Both the position numbers and the translations under genes were made by a program. A stretch of DNA of 64,000 nucleotides from DSOI01 sp041394885. Lineage in GTDB: Bacteria > Acidobacteriota > Terriglobia > Bryobacterales > Bryobacteraceae. Positions 7,222-15,722 of this stretch are shown here, piece after piece. The notes below the pieces were generated by a model. It was not told the DNA's origin. It saw only the letters and a program-made list of their open reading frames with translations, and did not search any database. The stretch spans positions 1 through 64,000 of the forward strand of contig JAWKHI010000031.1 of NCBI GenBank assembly GCA_041394885.1, in the 5' to 3' direction. Each line of letters opens with the position of its first letter. Position 1 is the stretch's first letter.

Positions 7222-8147
7222 CGCGCTGCGAGTCTCCTTACGCTTTCGACGATATTCACCGCCCGCAACCCGAACTTGGTGAGCAGTTCGTCCGCCGTGT
7301 CGCGCATGCCGATGCGCGCCACCGGGCGCGGCATTTCTTCCGCCAGAACGCCGCACACCGCCTCGCCCAGGCCTCCGAGAATCGAATGCTCCTCCACGGT
7401 GACAAAGCCCCGGCTGCCGCGCGCGGCCGCCAACAGACAGTCCCGGTCCAGCGGCTTGATCGTGGGCATGTGGATCACTCCAGCGTGGATTCCTTCTTCT
7501 TCCAGGATGCCGGCGGCTTCCAGTGCCTCGGCCGTCAGGATCCCGGTGGAGACGATCGTCCATTCCCCCACCGGACGCAGCACTTTGGCCTTACCGATCT
7601 CGAAACGGCCGTGCAGTTCCAGAACCACACGGTAGTTGTCGCGCCCCGCACGGATGTAGGCGGGCCCCACGAAGGCTGCCGCCGCGAGGGTGGCCAGGCG
7701 CGCCTCTTCGTAGTCGCCCGGCACGAGGATGGTCATGTTCGGAATCGCCCGCAGGATCGCGATGTCCTCATTCGCCTGATGCGACGCCCCGTCTCCCCCC
7801 GTGGTGACGCCGCAGTGCGTCGCGCCGATCTTCACGTTCAGCTTCGGATACGCGATCGAGTTTCGCACCTGATCCGCGGCGCGGCACGCGGCAAACACGC
7901 CGAAGGTGGTGGCAAACGGGAGAAAGCCCTCGATCGCGAGCCCGGCCGCCACCGACATCATGTTCTGTTCCTGAATGCCGCAGTTGAAGAAGCGGTCCGG
8001 AAACGCCTGTTCGAAGTCGCAAGTCTTGCTGGCCTTGGCTACGTCGGCGTCGAGCACCAGCACCCGCGGATCCTCGGCCGCCAGGGCGATCAATGCGTCC
8101 ACGTACCCTTGCCGGGTCTGTTTGTACTCGACGGCCGCTTCACTCAC
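7218..8147 (-). CDS. Transketolase C-terminal subunit
   Basis: 309 residues starting GTG at 8147, eight bases inside the end of the N-subunit gene. It carries the pyrimidine-binding domain (FPDRFFNCGIQEQNMMSVAA, with the catalytic Glu of GIQEQN) and the C-terminal domain (VSTGILTAEALEAAGILEEE). Together with the N subunit it forms a split transketolase or related thiamine-diphosphate 2-carbon transferase. Split transketolases often sit in sugar or sugar-acid catabolic operons. Here the partners are a dehydrogenase and a secreted protein. The specific ketose donor cannot be told. Confidence 0.9.
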   Translation of the reverse strand: MSEAAVEYKQTRQGYVDALIALAAEDPRVLVLDADVAKASKTCDFEQAFPDRFFNCGIQEQNMMSVAAGLAIEGFLPFATTFGVFAACRAADQVRNSIAYPKLNVKIGATHCGVTTGGDGASHQANEDIAILRAIPNMTILVPGDYEEARLATLAAAAFVGPAYIRAGRDNYRVVLELHGRFEIGKAKVLRPVGEWTIVSTGILTAEALEAAGILEEEGIHAGVIHMPTIKPLDRDCLLAAARGSRGFVTVEEHSILGGLGEAVCGVLAEEMPRPVARIGMRDTADELLTKFGLRAVNIVESVRRLAAR

Positions 8148-8952
8148 CCAGAGCCTCCATGGCGCGGCGGTACTGAACTTCGGTGGGCGGAGCTCCATGC
8201 CAATGGTTGTCGTTTTCCATGAACGGCACCCCCTTGCCCTTGGTGGTCCGCGCGATGATCATCGTGGGCTGGCCCAGGGATGTCGAGGCCCGCTCGATCG
8301 CCCCCAGAATCGAAGGGAAGTCGTGCCCATCGATCTCCTCGGTGCGCCATCCGAACGCTTCCCATTTCGGCGCGAGCGGATCGAGCGGCATCACCCGCTC
8401 CGTGTCCCCGTCCGTCTGCAGGCGGTTCCGGTCCACGAACGCGATCACGTTGTCGATCTTGTACTTGTTGGCGAACATCGCCGCCTCCCAGTCCTGGCCT
8501 TCCTGGATCTCCCCGTCGCCGCACAAAATGAACACGCGATGCTTCTGCCCGCGAAGTTTCGCCGCCAGGGCCATGCCCACGCCGGTGGAAATCCCCAGGC
8601 CGAGAGTGCCCGTGGATGCGTCCACCCCCGGCGTCTTTGCCGCGTATGGGTGGCCTTGCAGGTGCGACCCCGGCCTACGAAACGTCGCGAGGTCAGGCCG
8701 CGGGAAGTAGCCGCAATCGGCCAGCACCGCGTAGAGCACCGGCGTGCAATGCCCTTTCGACAGGATGAACCGGTCTCGCAGATCCCACTTGGGTTGCCGC
8801 GGATCGTGACGCATCGCCTGGTAGTACAACGCCACCAGCAATTCCGTGGCGCCCAGGCTGCCGCCGATGTGGCCCGATTGCGCCCGATACACCATCTCGA
8901 TGATCGATCGGCGGATCTCCAGAGCCTTCGCCTCGAGTTGTTCAACGCGCAC
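8140..8952 (-). CDS. Transketolase N-terminal subunit
   Basis: 270 residues. The thiamine-diphosphate-binding motif GDGEIQEGQDWEAAMFANKY is complete and the N-terminal SGHIGGSLGATELLVALY motif is typical of transketolases. LSKGHCTPVLYAVLADCGYF supplies the substrate-channel His. It overlaps the upstream secreted protein gene by 11 bases and the C subunit by 8, which implies tight translational coupling and 1:1 assembly. Confidence 0.92.
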   Translation of the reverse strand: MRVEQLEAKALEIRRSIIEMVYRAQSGHIGGSLGATELLVALYYQAMRHDPRQPKWDLRDRFILSKGHCTPVLYAVLADCGYFPRPDLATFRRPGSHLQGHPYAAKTPGVDASTGTLGLGISTGVGMALAAKLRGQKHRVFILCGDGEIQEGQDWEAAMFANKYKIDNVIAFVDRNRLQTDGDTERVMPLDPLAPKWEAFGWRTEEIDGHDFPSILGAIERASTSLGQPTMIIARTTKGKGVPFMENDNHWHGAPPTEVQYRRAMEALGE

Positions 8953-9733
8953 GCGCGGCCCTCTCCACAGCCTTCTTGATCTTCGCGAAATCCGTACTTT
9001 CCACGAACCCCACTGTGAACTTCGCCGGCGCCGCCTCCATGTACCTGCCGCAGCACCGATACTGGCGCCCGAAGCCCCAAACGGTCATGCTCTCTTCCAT
9101 TTGCCAGAACTGGTCGTTCGCCCGATCATCCTGATGATTGACCAGGAACAGCACACGCGGACTCCGCTCGTCACCGAAGTAGACCCATTCCTGGCCTTCG
9201 ATGTCGGCGTTCCAGGTGTCTTTCATAGACCGGCGGACTCCGTCGCCGAGCCCCCAATATCCGGTCTCGACGTCTAGCTTGCCCCCCGGCGTTCCCTCAT
9301 AGAGAACCCAATAGGGCCCGCCCGCCTTGTCGACCGTTAGCCGGGCGAAGTCACGGCGAAAGTCCCAGGTCGTGGCCCAAAGCCCGTCGCGGCTGGTGGA
9401 GCGCAGGCGAACGCCCCGCCACTTCCGTTCCGCCACGGTCCTCGAGCCCTTCTCTCCCTCGTAGCCCGGATGCGCCACCGTACCCAGGTTCGGGATGCCG
9501 CGGAATTCGCCCGCGGCCCGATTACCCGGACGGTAGCTGATCCAATCCTTGCCGTCGCGATCGATGAGCGACGCGAAGCCCGCGCCCTCAGCGTGGAAGA
9601 TCCATGTCGCCGACTTCGTCTTCACCCGGAAGCTCCGCTGCCCTTCATGCATCACGATTTCCGGATCGGCCGCCACGGCCGGTGCCGGCGCCGCGAGCAC
9701 GAGCAGAAGCAGTAGGCGACGGCTTTCCAACAT
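8942..9733 (-). CDS. Secreted protein of unknown function
   Basis: 263 residues from ATG 9733, with a signal peptide (MLESRRLLLLLVLAAPAPAVAA). The mature part is rich in Trp, Tyr and charged residues (KTKSATWIFHAEGAGFASLIDRDGK, then TTWDFRRDFARLTVDKAGGPY). This looks like a beta-sandwich galactose-mutarotase-like or carbohydrate-recognising fold, which is an impression from pattern only. It is the first gene of the transketolase operon, so a role in extracellular sugar handling is plausible but unproven. Confidence 0.65.
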   Translation of the reverse strand: MLESRRLLLLLVLAAPAPAVAADPEIVMHEGQRSFRVKTKSATWIFHAEGAGFASLIDRDGKDWISYRPGNRAAGEFRGIPNLGTVAHPGYEGEKGSRTVAERKWRGVRLRSTSRDGLWATTWDFRRDFARLTVDKAGGPYWVLYEGTPGGKLDVETGYWGLGDGVRRSMKDTWNADIEGQEWVYFGDERSPRVLFLVNHQDDRANDQFWQMEESMTVWGFGRQYRCCGRYMEAAPAKFTVGFVESTDFAKIKKAVERAARAR

Positions 9734-9741
9734 CGTGATTG

Positions 9742-9754
9742 GTGATAATATCAC
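9742..9754. promoter_or_regulatory. Palindrome in 29-base divergent intergenic region
   Basis: gtgata-a-tatcac is a perfect 13-base palindrome sitting between the divergent starts at 9733 (minus) and 9763 (plus). The region is too short for two separate promoters, so a shared operator or overlapping -10 elements (ataatat on either strand) is likely. Function inferred. Confidence 0.4.
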
Positions 9755-9762
9755 TGCGAACC

Positions 9763-11055
9763 ATGCCGAATCGACTCCCCGCGCGCCTGATCCTCGCCTG
9801 CACGCTGTGGCCCGCCTTCCATGCGCCAGCGGCCGATATCCGCTGGACTCATCTCTCCAGCACAAAGGGAGAACTCCCCGTGCCGGCCGGCTCTCATCAG
9901 CAAACCGGCGTCCTGGTGGCCGATCTCGACAAGAACGGGTCCCAGGATTTCTTGATCTGCTTTCGCGTCAAAGCGCCGGCCCTGGTCTGGTTTCGCCGCA
10001 CTGGCGACGGCTGGATGCAGTACGTGATCGATCCCGATTTCCTCACCCTGGAAGCCGGCGGCGCTTCCTACGACATCGATGGCGACGGCGATCTGGACGT
10101 CGTGTTCGGCGACGACGCCAAGGGGACGAATCTTTATTGGTGGGAGAACCCCGCGCCCCACTTTGACCCCGCCGTCCCCTGGCGACGCCGCTCGATCAAG
10201 GACGGAGGCGCCAAGCAGCACCACGACCAGATTTTCGCGGACTTCAAAGGGACGGGCCGGCCGCAATTGGCCTACTGGAACCAGCGCGCCAAGGCCTTGT
10301 TTCTCGCCGGCATACCCGTTAACCCAAAAGACTCTGGCCCATGGCCCGCCGAGGCGATCTTCTCCGGTCAGGCCGGCGAGGGCGAGCAAAAGGCCGCCTC
10401 CTATGCCGAGGGCGTGGACGCCGTCGATATCGATGGCGACGGCAAACTGGATCTGCTCGCCGGCAACTACTGGTTCAAACACGAAGGCGGGAATCAATTC
10501 CGCCCCGTGAAGGTGGGCGCCACCGGTGGCAGGATCAAGGGCGGCAGGTTCAAGAAAGGCAAAAACGCCCAGATCGTGATCGGACCCGGCGACGGCAGCG
10601 GACCTCTCACCTTCTACGAATGCGCCGGCAACCCGACTGACCCATCGTGCTGGAAGGGCCGCGACCTCCTGGGACAGGAGTTGATCCACGGCCATACCCT
10701 CGACGTCGGTGACATCGACGGCGATGGTAAGCTCGACATCTTCGCCGCTGAAATGGCCAAGTGGACCAATGGTCCCAAAGTGGATCGCCCCGAAGCCCAG
10801 TCCTGGATCCTCTACGGCAACGGAAAGGGCGGGTTCAAGAAGACGGTGTTTACCACCGGCCACGGCTGGCATGAAGGCCGCCTCGGCGATCTCGATGGCG
10901 ACGGAGACCTGGACGTTCTTGGCAAGCCATACACCTGGGAAACGCCGCGCGTCGACGCATGGCTGAACAACGGCACGGCGCGGAAGGGATCGTTCCAAGG
11001 TCCGCTCAGCATGGAACTCTGGAGCTACCGGCGGACCTGGGCAAGGACCTGTTAG
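9763..11055 (+). CDS. VCBS/FG-GAP repeat protein, N-terminal part of broken fusion
   Basis: A signal peptide (MPNRLPARLILACTLWPAFH) is followed by FG-GAP/VCBS repeats. Their calcium-binding loops read DLDKNGSQD, DIDGDGDLD, DIDGDGKLD, DIDGDGKLD and DLDGDGDLD near residues 50, 105, 225, 325 and 380. These build a secreted seven-bladed-type propeller. The frame ends at 11055 in YRRTWARTC, but homologous sequence continues in other frames into the TIM-barrel gene that follows. The intact protein would probably be a VCBS propeller fused to a sugar-isomerase-like barrel of about 660 residues. It starts 29 bases from the divergent transketolase operon. Confidence 0.8.
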   Translation: MPNRLPARLILACTLWPAFHAPAADIRWTHLSSTKGELPVPAGSHQQTGVLVADLDKNGSQDFLICFRVKAPALVWFRRTGDGWMQYVIDPDFLTLEAGGASYDIDGDGDLDVVFGDDAKGTNLYWWENPAPHFDPAVPWRRRSIKDGGAKQHHDQIFADFKGTGRPQLAYWNQRAKALFLAGIPVNPKDSGPWPAEAIFSGQAGEGEQKAASYAEGVDAVDIDGDGKLDLLAGNYWFKHEGGNQFRPVKVGATGGRIKGGRFKKGKNAQIVIGPGDGSGPLTFYECAGNPTDPSCWKGRDLLGQELIHGHTLDVGDIDGDGKLDIFAAEMAKWTNGPKVDRPEAQSWILYGNGKGGFKKTVFTTGHGWHEGRLGDLDGDGDLDVLGKPYTWETPRVDAWLNNGTARKGSFQGPLSMELWSYRRTWARTC

Positions 11056-11765
11056 ACCCTCAAGATTCGCGCCATGGGTTTCACCTCGATGTCGACGGCC
11101 AGCTTCTACGGCCGAACCGCCCCGAGTTCCGGGCCATTCTCGATGCCAGCGGCCTCACCTGTTCGAGCTACATCACCGGCTACGCGCGGTTCGACAAGGA
11201 CCTCGACGGCGTGATCGCCGACGCCAAAGCGCTCGGCGCCGCCTACGTGCTCACCGCCGGTATTCCGCGCAAAGGCGACCTGACGCTCCCAGTGGCACGC
11301 AAGGCCGCCGCCGATTTCAATCGCTGGGGCGCTCAACTGCGGGCCGCCGGACTCCGCTTCGGATACCATCCGCACGGATTCGAATTCGTGAAAGAAGGCG
11401 ACGGCACCCTGTTCGACGTCATGCTCGCCGAGACCGATCCAGCGCTGGTGGAATTCGAAATGGATCCGTTCTGGGTGGCGCACGGCGGCGGCGATCCCAT
11501 CCGCTACCTCGAACGCTTTCCCCGGCGTTTCGCGCTCGTGCACCTGAAGGACATCGCCAAGGGTGCGCCCACCGGATTGACCACCGGCAAGTCCCCGGAC
11601 GAAAACAGCGTCGTCGTCGGCTCCGGCGCCATCGACTTCGCCCGGCTGCTGGCCGCCGCGGCCAAAGCGGGCGTGAAGCGCTACTACATTGAGGATGAGA
11701 GCCCCGCCGTCGATCTGCAGGTGCCTTTGACGCTCGACTATTTGCAGACGGTCCGGTTCAAGTAG
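10959..11765 (+). CDS. Xylose-isomerase-like TIM barrel, C-terminal part of broken fusion
   Basis: The barrel is clear from about 11110 onward: PEFRAILDASGLTCSSYITG, RFGYHPHGFEF, VEFEMDPFWVAHGGGDP and FALVHLKDIAKGAP. These carry the His, Glu and Asp positions typical of AP-endonuclease-2-family sugar phosphate isomerases/epimerases. The first 50 residues of this frame are out-of-frame noise. The true N-terminal strand (LKIRAMGF, then SFYGRTAP) lies in a neighbouring frame at 11055-11105. At least two indels separate it from the VCBS part. Likely substrate is a sugar or inositol derivative; the specific one is unknown. Confidence 0.75.
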   Translation: MAEQRHGAEGIVPRSAQHGTLELPADLGKDLLDPQDSRHGFHLDVDGQLLRPNRPEFRAILDASGLTCSSYITGYARFDKDLDGVIADAKALGAAYVLTAGIPRKGDLTLPVARKAAADFNRWGAQLRAAGLRFGYHPHGFEFVKEGDGTLFDVMLAETDPALVEFEMDPFWVAHGGGDPIRYLERFPRRFALVHLKDIAKGAPTGLTTGKSPDENSVVVGSGAIDFARLLAAAAKAGVKRYYIEDESPAVDLQVPLTLDYLQTVRFK

Positions 11766-11777
11766 GAGCTATGCGGG

Positions 11778-12452
11778 TTACTCTCCCGGAGGGGCCTCGG
11801 GCGGGTCCAGCAGGTCCGCCACCGCCGCGTGCCCCTTCAGCAGCGCCATATCGAGCGCCGTCTGGCTCGTGTCGGACCGTGCGGTGCGATCGGCGTTGTT
11901 TTCGAGCAGCAGCCGCACGCACGGTTCATCGCCGTTCATCGCCGCCGCGTGCAGCGGCGTAAATCCGTTCTGCTGCGTCTGGTTGACGTTGGCGCCGTTG
12001 GCCACCAGCATTTGCGCGATCCAGAAATGCCGCGACGCCACAGCCGCGTGCAGTGGAGCCACCTTCATCGGGTTGGTGGCGGCCAGATTGACGTTCGCCC
12101 CTTGATCCACCAGATAGGCCGCGATCTCCTGCTGTCCGAAAAAACAGGCCAGCGCCAGCGGAGTGAATCCGTCCTTGGAATGCGCGTCGATTTCCGGCGC
12201 GCCGGATCCCACACGCCCAACCACTTCGCGAACCCGTTCCGCATGCCCCACCGCGCAGGCTTCGTGCAGTGTCAGGTCCGGACGCCGCGCCAGCAGAAAA
12301 TCCACAGCGGCCTGCTGGCGATGGTAGCGCGCCAGCAGAATGGCGCTTTGCCCCAACTCGTTGCGCGCATTCAGCACGTCCGCGCCCGCGTCGAGCAGCC
12401 GTTTCAGTTGTTCCAGATCGCCGGTGCGGGCCGCGTTGAGAAACGCTTCCAT
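11778..12452 (-). CDS. Ankyrin-repeat protein
   Basis: 224 residues, almost wholly ankyrin repeats of about 33 residues. Clear units are DLEQLKRLLDAGADVLNARN, DGFTPLALACFFGQQEIAAY, MKVAPLHAAVASRHF and NGFTPLHAAAMNGDEPCVRL. No signal peptide or membrane segment is seen, so it is probably cytoplasmic and binds a protein partner. It is the last gene of a minus-strand run that begins at 18223. Confidence 0.85.
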   Translation of the reverse strand: MEAFLNAARTGDLEQLKRLLDAGADVLNARNELGQSAILLARYHRQQAAVDFLLARRPDLTLHEACAVGHAERVREVVGRVGSGAPEIDAHSKDGFTPLALACFFGQQEIAAYLVDQGANVNLAATNPMKVAPLHAAVASRHFWIAQMLVANGANVNQTQQNGFTPLHAAAMNGDEPCVRLLLENNADRTARSDTSQTALDMALLKGHAAVADLLDPPEAPPGE

Positions 12453-12465
12453 CGCTACGCCGGCC

Positions 12466-12696
12466 TTACGCTTTCCGTCTCGCGGCGAGGCCGGCGCGAT
12501 GCAGCGCCGCTTCCACTTGGGCCAGCGTCAGGCGCGACGCGTCATAGTCCACCACCAATTTGTTCCATTCGCCGCCCGGCGATTCCACCGGCTGCACGCG
12601 CAGCATGCCGAAAAGCCGATGCGCGTCGGCCACGCGCTCCATGAGCGTCTCGTCCAGTGGCCGATCCAGTTCGTAGTGAAGCTGAGTCTTGGTCAT
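12466..12696 (-). CDS. Small ferredoxin-fold-like protein (no CxxC)
   Basis: 76 residues, starting MTKTQLHYELDRPLDETLME. The order of predicted elements (strand, helix, strand, strand, helix, strand) and the DYDASRLTLAQVEAALHRAG segment resemble heavy-metal-associated (HMA) domains, but the metal-binding CxxC is absent. Function unknown. It sits 13 bases before the ankyrin gene and 14 bases after the SUMF1-like gene in one operon. Confidence 0.6.
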   Translation of the reverse strand: MTKTQLHYELDRPLDETLMERVADAHRLFGMLRVQPVESPGGEWNKLVVDYDASRLTLAQVEAALHRAGLAARRKA

Positions 12697-12710
12697 GTTC
12701 TTCGATTTTC

Positions 12711-13556
12711 CTACGGCTCACGCGCCGGGCGAAAGCCCACCATCCGGTAAGCCTGGAATGACGGCCACGCCGCTGAACGGCGATAGGTGCGCAGGTCGAA
12801 TGCATCCTCGAAGAACGTGCCTCCCCGCATCACGCGATACGCGCCGGAAGCCGGCCCCTGCGGATTCTTCTTCGGCGACACCGAATAGTAGCCGCGGCCA
12901 TACCAATCCTGGCACCACTCCATCACGTTGCCCGCCATGTCATAGGCGCCGTAAGGGGATACGCCCTTCTCATGCGCGCCCACCCGCGTGGCAGTCACGA
13001 AATTGGCGTCTTTCACATAGGTCGCGTGGTCATGGTCGATCTCGCTGCCCTTCCACGGATACCGGCGCTGGTCAGTCCCGCGCGCCGCCTTCTCCCATTC
13101 CGCCTCGGTGGGCAGGCGATACTTCTTGCCGGTCTTCGCGCTCAGCCAGTTGCAATAGGCGGTGGCGGCGTCCCAATTCACTCCCAGCACCGGATACGGG
13201 TCACTGCCGGGAGTCCCGCCGCCGTGGTTGCGCGGATCGCTCCAGTAGGGAATCTGATCCTTCGGTACCGGACGCCCGCCAGGCCAATACTTCGGGTCGT
13301 CGTAGCCGGGATCGTCGCGAAACTTACGCCAATCCCCGTTGCTTACTTCGTACTTGCCGATGTAGAACCCATCCAGTTCCACCAGATGCACCGGCCGCTC
13401 CCGCGCTTCCCCATCCCCGTTGTTGTCGCCCATCTTGAAGGCGCCCGATGGTACATAGACAAAGTCGCCGTAACCGTCGTTCACCACCGCCCCGGCCTTG
13501 GGCTCGGCCGCGCTCAACACGGCCGCCGCCGCCATCAGCATCCACGCGATCTTCAT
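12711..13556 (-). CDS. SUMF1/formylglycine-generating-enzyme-like secreted protein
   Basis: 281 residues with a signal peptide (MKIAWMLMAAAAVLSAAE). FGE-sulfatase fold signatures include YVPSGAFKMGDNNGDGE, YRLPTEAEWEKAARG, YDMAGNVMEWCQDWYG and RVMRGGTFFE. True formylglycine-generating enzymes carry catalytic Cys residues just after the RGG motif. Here that stretch reads FFEDAFDLRTYRR with no Cys, so sulfatase activation is unlikely and a binding or other role in the fold family is more likely. It overlaps the hydrolase gene by four bases. Confidence 0.82.
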   Translation of the reverse strand: MKIAWMLMAAAAVLSAAEPKAGAVVNDGYGDFVYVPSGAFKMGDNNGDGEARERPVHLVELDGFYIGKYEVSNGDWRKFRDDPGYDDPKYWPGGRPVPKDQIPYWSDPRNHGGGTPGSDPYPVLGVNWDAATAYCNWLSAKTGKKYRLPTEAEWEKAARGTDQRRYPWKGSEIDHDHATYVKDANFVTATRVGAHEKGVSPYGAYDMAGNVMEWCQDWYGRGYYSVSPKKNPQGPASGAYRVMRGGTFFEDAFDLRTYRRSAAWPSFQAYRMVGFRPAREP

Positions 13557-14365
13557 TTCTTCAAGAACCCGCCTTCTTCCAGAAAATGCCGCAGGGCCGG
13601 CATCCACGTCCCGAAATCGCTGGTGCCGAAGCCGCTTCCAAAACCGTGACGCCCCTTCTGGTACAGATGCAGTTCCGCGATCGCGCCCGCCTTGGTCAAC
13701 TCCGCGAACAGTTGCGCGGAGCCGAGCGACGGTCCGCGGTCAAACTGCGCCGCGCACAAGAACGTCGGCGGAAAGTCCTTCAACTGCTCGGTCGGCGTGC
13801 CGCGCCCGGCCGAATAGATCATGCCCAGATAGTCCGGACGCGAACTCACCCGGCTCACCGGATCGGACGCATTCGCGTCTCCCGCGGTGGCCGCCGCCAC
13901 CACGGACCGGCCCATGCTCGAGCCCGCTGAGAATCCGATGAATCCGATGCGCGCCGGATCGAGCTTCATCTCCGCGGCCCGCGCTCGCACCACCTGAATG
14001 GCGCGATTGCCGTCGAGCACGCGCGCGTCGTTGTTGTAGCGCGGCGACAACCGGTACGTCAAGACGAACGCCGTGGAACCCCACTCGTTGTAGCGCTCGG
14101 CGATGTCCATGCCCTCGGCGCCATACATCAACATGATGTTGGAGCCGCCCGGCGCGATCACCACCGCCGACCCATCGGCTTTGCCCGGATCGGGAAGAAA
14201 GACCGTCAGGAACGGCTTGTCCAGCGGACCGTCCCCCACCGCCAGCGGCACTTTTCCTTCCCACAACGGAATGTTGTAGCTCGCGCTCGAAGACGGCGCG
14301 TCTTTTCCGGCGGCGTGAACCAGCGCGGCGGCCGCCACCGCCCACAGGACTGTGCGTTTGATCAT
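13553..14365 (-). CDS. Secreted alpha/beta hydrolase (acetyl-xylan-esterase-like)
   Basis: 270 residues with a signal peptide (MIKRTVLWAVAAAALVHAAG). Oxyanion region VVIAPGGSNIML, nucleophile elbow IGFSAGSSMG, acid region CAAQFDRG and catalytic His in KGRHGFGSG are all present. These place it in the alpha/beta hydrolase group that includes BD-FAE and acetyl-xylan esterases. Likely periplasmic or extracellular and acting on carbohydrate esters, though the substrate is inferred only from family and neighbours. Confidence 0.85.
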   Translation of the reverse strand: MIKRTVLWAVAAAALVHAAGKDAPSSSASYNIPLWEGKVPLAVGDGPLDKPFLTVFLPDPGKADGSAVVIAPGGSNIMLMYGAEGMDIAERYNEWGSTAFVLTYRLSPRYNNDARVLDGNRAIQVVRARAAEMKLDPARIGFIGFSAGSSMGRSVVAAATAGDANASDPVSRVSSRPDYLGMIYSAGRGTPTEQLKDFPPTFLCAAQFDRGPSLGSAQLFAELTKAGAIAELHLYQKGRHGFGSGFGTSDFGTWMPALRHFLEEGGFLKK

Positions 14366-14369
14366 GGCT

Positions 14370-15722
14370 CTATAAGTCCGTCAAGTGTTCCAGACGTCCG
14401 GTGCTGTCGCCCAACTTTTCGCTCGGGATCTTCATGCGATCGAGCAGCGTGAGGAACAGGTTCGTCATCGGCGTGCCTTCCGGGTATTGTATATGCCGGC
14501 CGGACTGGATGCTTCCATCCCCGCGCCCGGCCAAAAGCAGCGGCAGGTTCTCATGCGAGTGCTTGTTGCCGTCGCAGATGGCGCTGCCGTAAACGATCAT
14601 CGAATGGTCGAGCAGAGAACCGTCGCCATCGGGCGTCGAACGGAGCTTCTCCAGAAAGTACGCGAACAGGCTGGTGTGGTGCGTGTTGATCTGCGTGATC
14701 TTCTCGACGTTCTCCGGCAGGTCGCGGTGGTGCGACAGAGGATGGTGCGGATCCGGCACCCCGATTTCCGGATAGGTCCGGACGCTCGCTTCCCGGCCAT
14801 AAAGCAGCGTGGTGACGCGCGTGGCATCGGCCTGAAACGCCAGCACCTGCAGGTCGAACATCAGCTTGATGTAATCCGCGAAAGCCACCGGAACCCCGGC
14901 CGGCTTTTCGATATCGGGCCGGAAGCCGTTCTGGTCCTTCTCCGCGCGGTCAATCCGCATCTCGAGTTCCCGGACGGCAGTCAAATACTCGTCGATCTTC
15001 CGCCGGTCCGCGGCGCCCAATTCGCCCGCCAGCTTTTGCGTCCGGCTGTTCACCAGGTCGAGTATGCTCTTCTTCTGAGCCGCCCGCCGTGCCCGTGCCT
15101 CCGGACTCGCGCTGAAATCGTCGTCGCCGAACAGCCGCTCGAAAACGATCCGCGGATTGGTCTCGGGCGGCATCGGCGTCTGCGGACCGCGCCAGGAAAT
15201 GCTGTTTGTGTACGCACAGCTATAGCCCGAATCGCAGCCGCCCACGGTCCGCGAGTCTTCGCAGCCCAGCTCGAGCGACGCCACCCGCGTTGCGTTCCCC
15301 AACCCCTTCGCCGCGATCTGATCCACCGACACGCCCGCCTGAATATCGGCCCCGGCCGTCTTCTTCGGATGCACTCCGGTGAGGAAGCACGCGCCCGCGC
15401 GGGCATGGTCCCCGCCGCCGTCGCCGAGCGCGTTCGCATTGTGATGATCGAGCCCCGACAGAACCAGGATGTCTTTCCGGAACGGCTCGAGCGGCTTCAG
15501 GATCCTCGTGAACTCGTAGTCGGCGCCGGTGGTGGCCGGCTTCCAGTCCTTGAACGTGACGCCGTTGGGGATGTAGGTGAAGGCCAACCGCACCGGCGCC
15601 TTCGGCAGCGCCGGACCCGCGAACGCGGGGCGCATCGCGTCGAGCAGCGGCAGCCCGATGGCGGCCCCCACGCCGCGCAAGAACGTTCTTCGCGGAAGAT
15701 GTTTTCCCGTGATGACGGTCAT
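14370..15722 (-). CDS. DUF1552 secreted protein
   Basis: 450 residues. It begins with a twin-arginine-like leader (LPRRTFLRGVGAAIGLPLLDAM) and shows the family pattern FTYIPNGV, LSGLDHHNA, ARAGACFLTG and the C-terminal VYGSAICDGNKHSHENLPLLLAGRGDG. DUF1552 proteins are distant relatives of the DUF1501/sulfatase-like group and are encoded with DUF1592 cytochromes in Planctomycetota and Acidobacteriota. The exact reaction is not known. It overlaps the upstream cytochrome gene by four bases. Confidence 0.88.
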   Translation of the reverse strand: MTVITGKHLPRRTFLRGVGAAIGLPLLDAMRPAFAGPALPKAPVRLAFTYIPNGVTFKDWKPATTGADYEFTRILKPLEPFRKDILVLSGLDHHNANALGDGGGDHARAGACFLTGVHPKKTAGADIQAGVSVDQIAAKGLGNATRVASLELGCEDSRTVGGCDSGYSCAYTNSISWRGPQTPMPPETNPRIVFERLFGDDDFSASPEARARRAAQKKSILDLVNSRTQKLAGELGAADRRKIDEYLTAVRELEMRIDRAEKDQNGFRPDIEKPAGVPVAFADYIKLMFDLQVLAFQADATRVTTLLYGREASVRTYPEIGVPDPHHPLSHHRDLPENVEKITQINTHHTSLFAYFLEKLRSTPDGDGSLLDHSMIVYGSAICDGNKHSHENLPLLLAGRGDGSIQSGRHIQYPEGTPMTNLFLTLLDRMKIPSEKLGDSTGRLEHLTDL

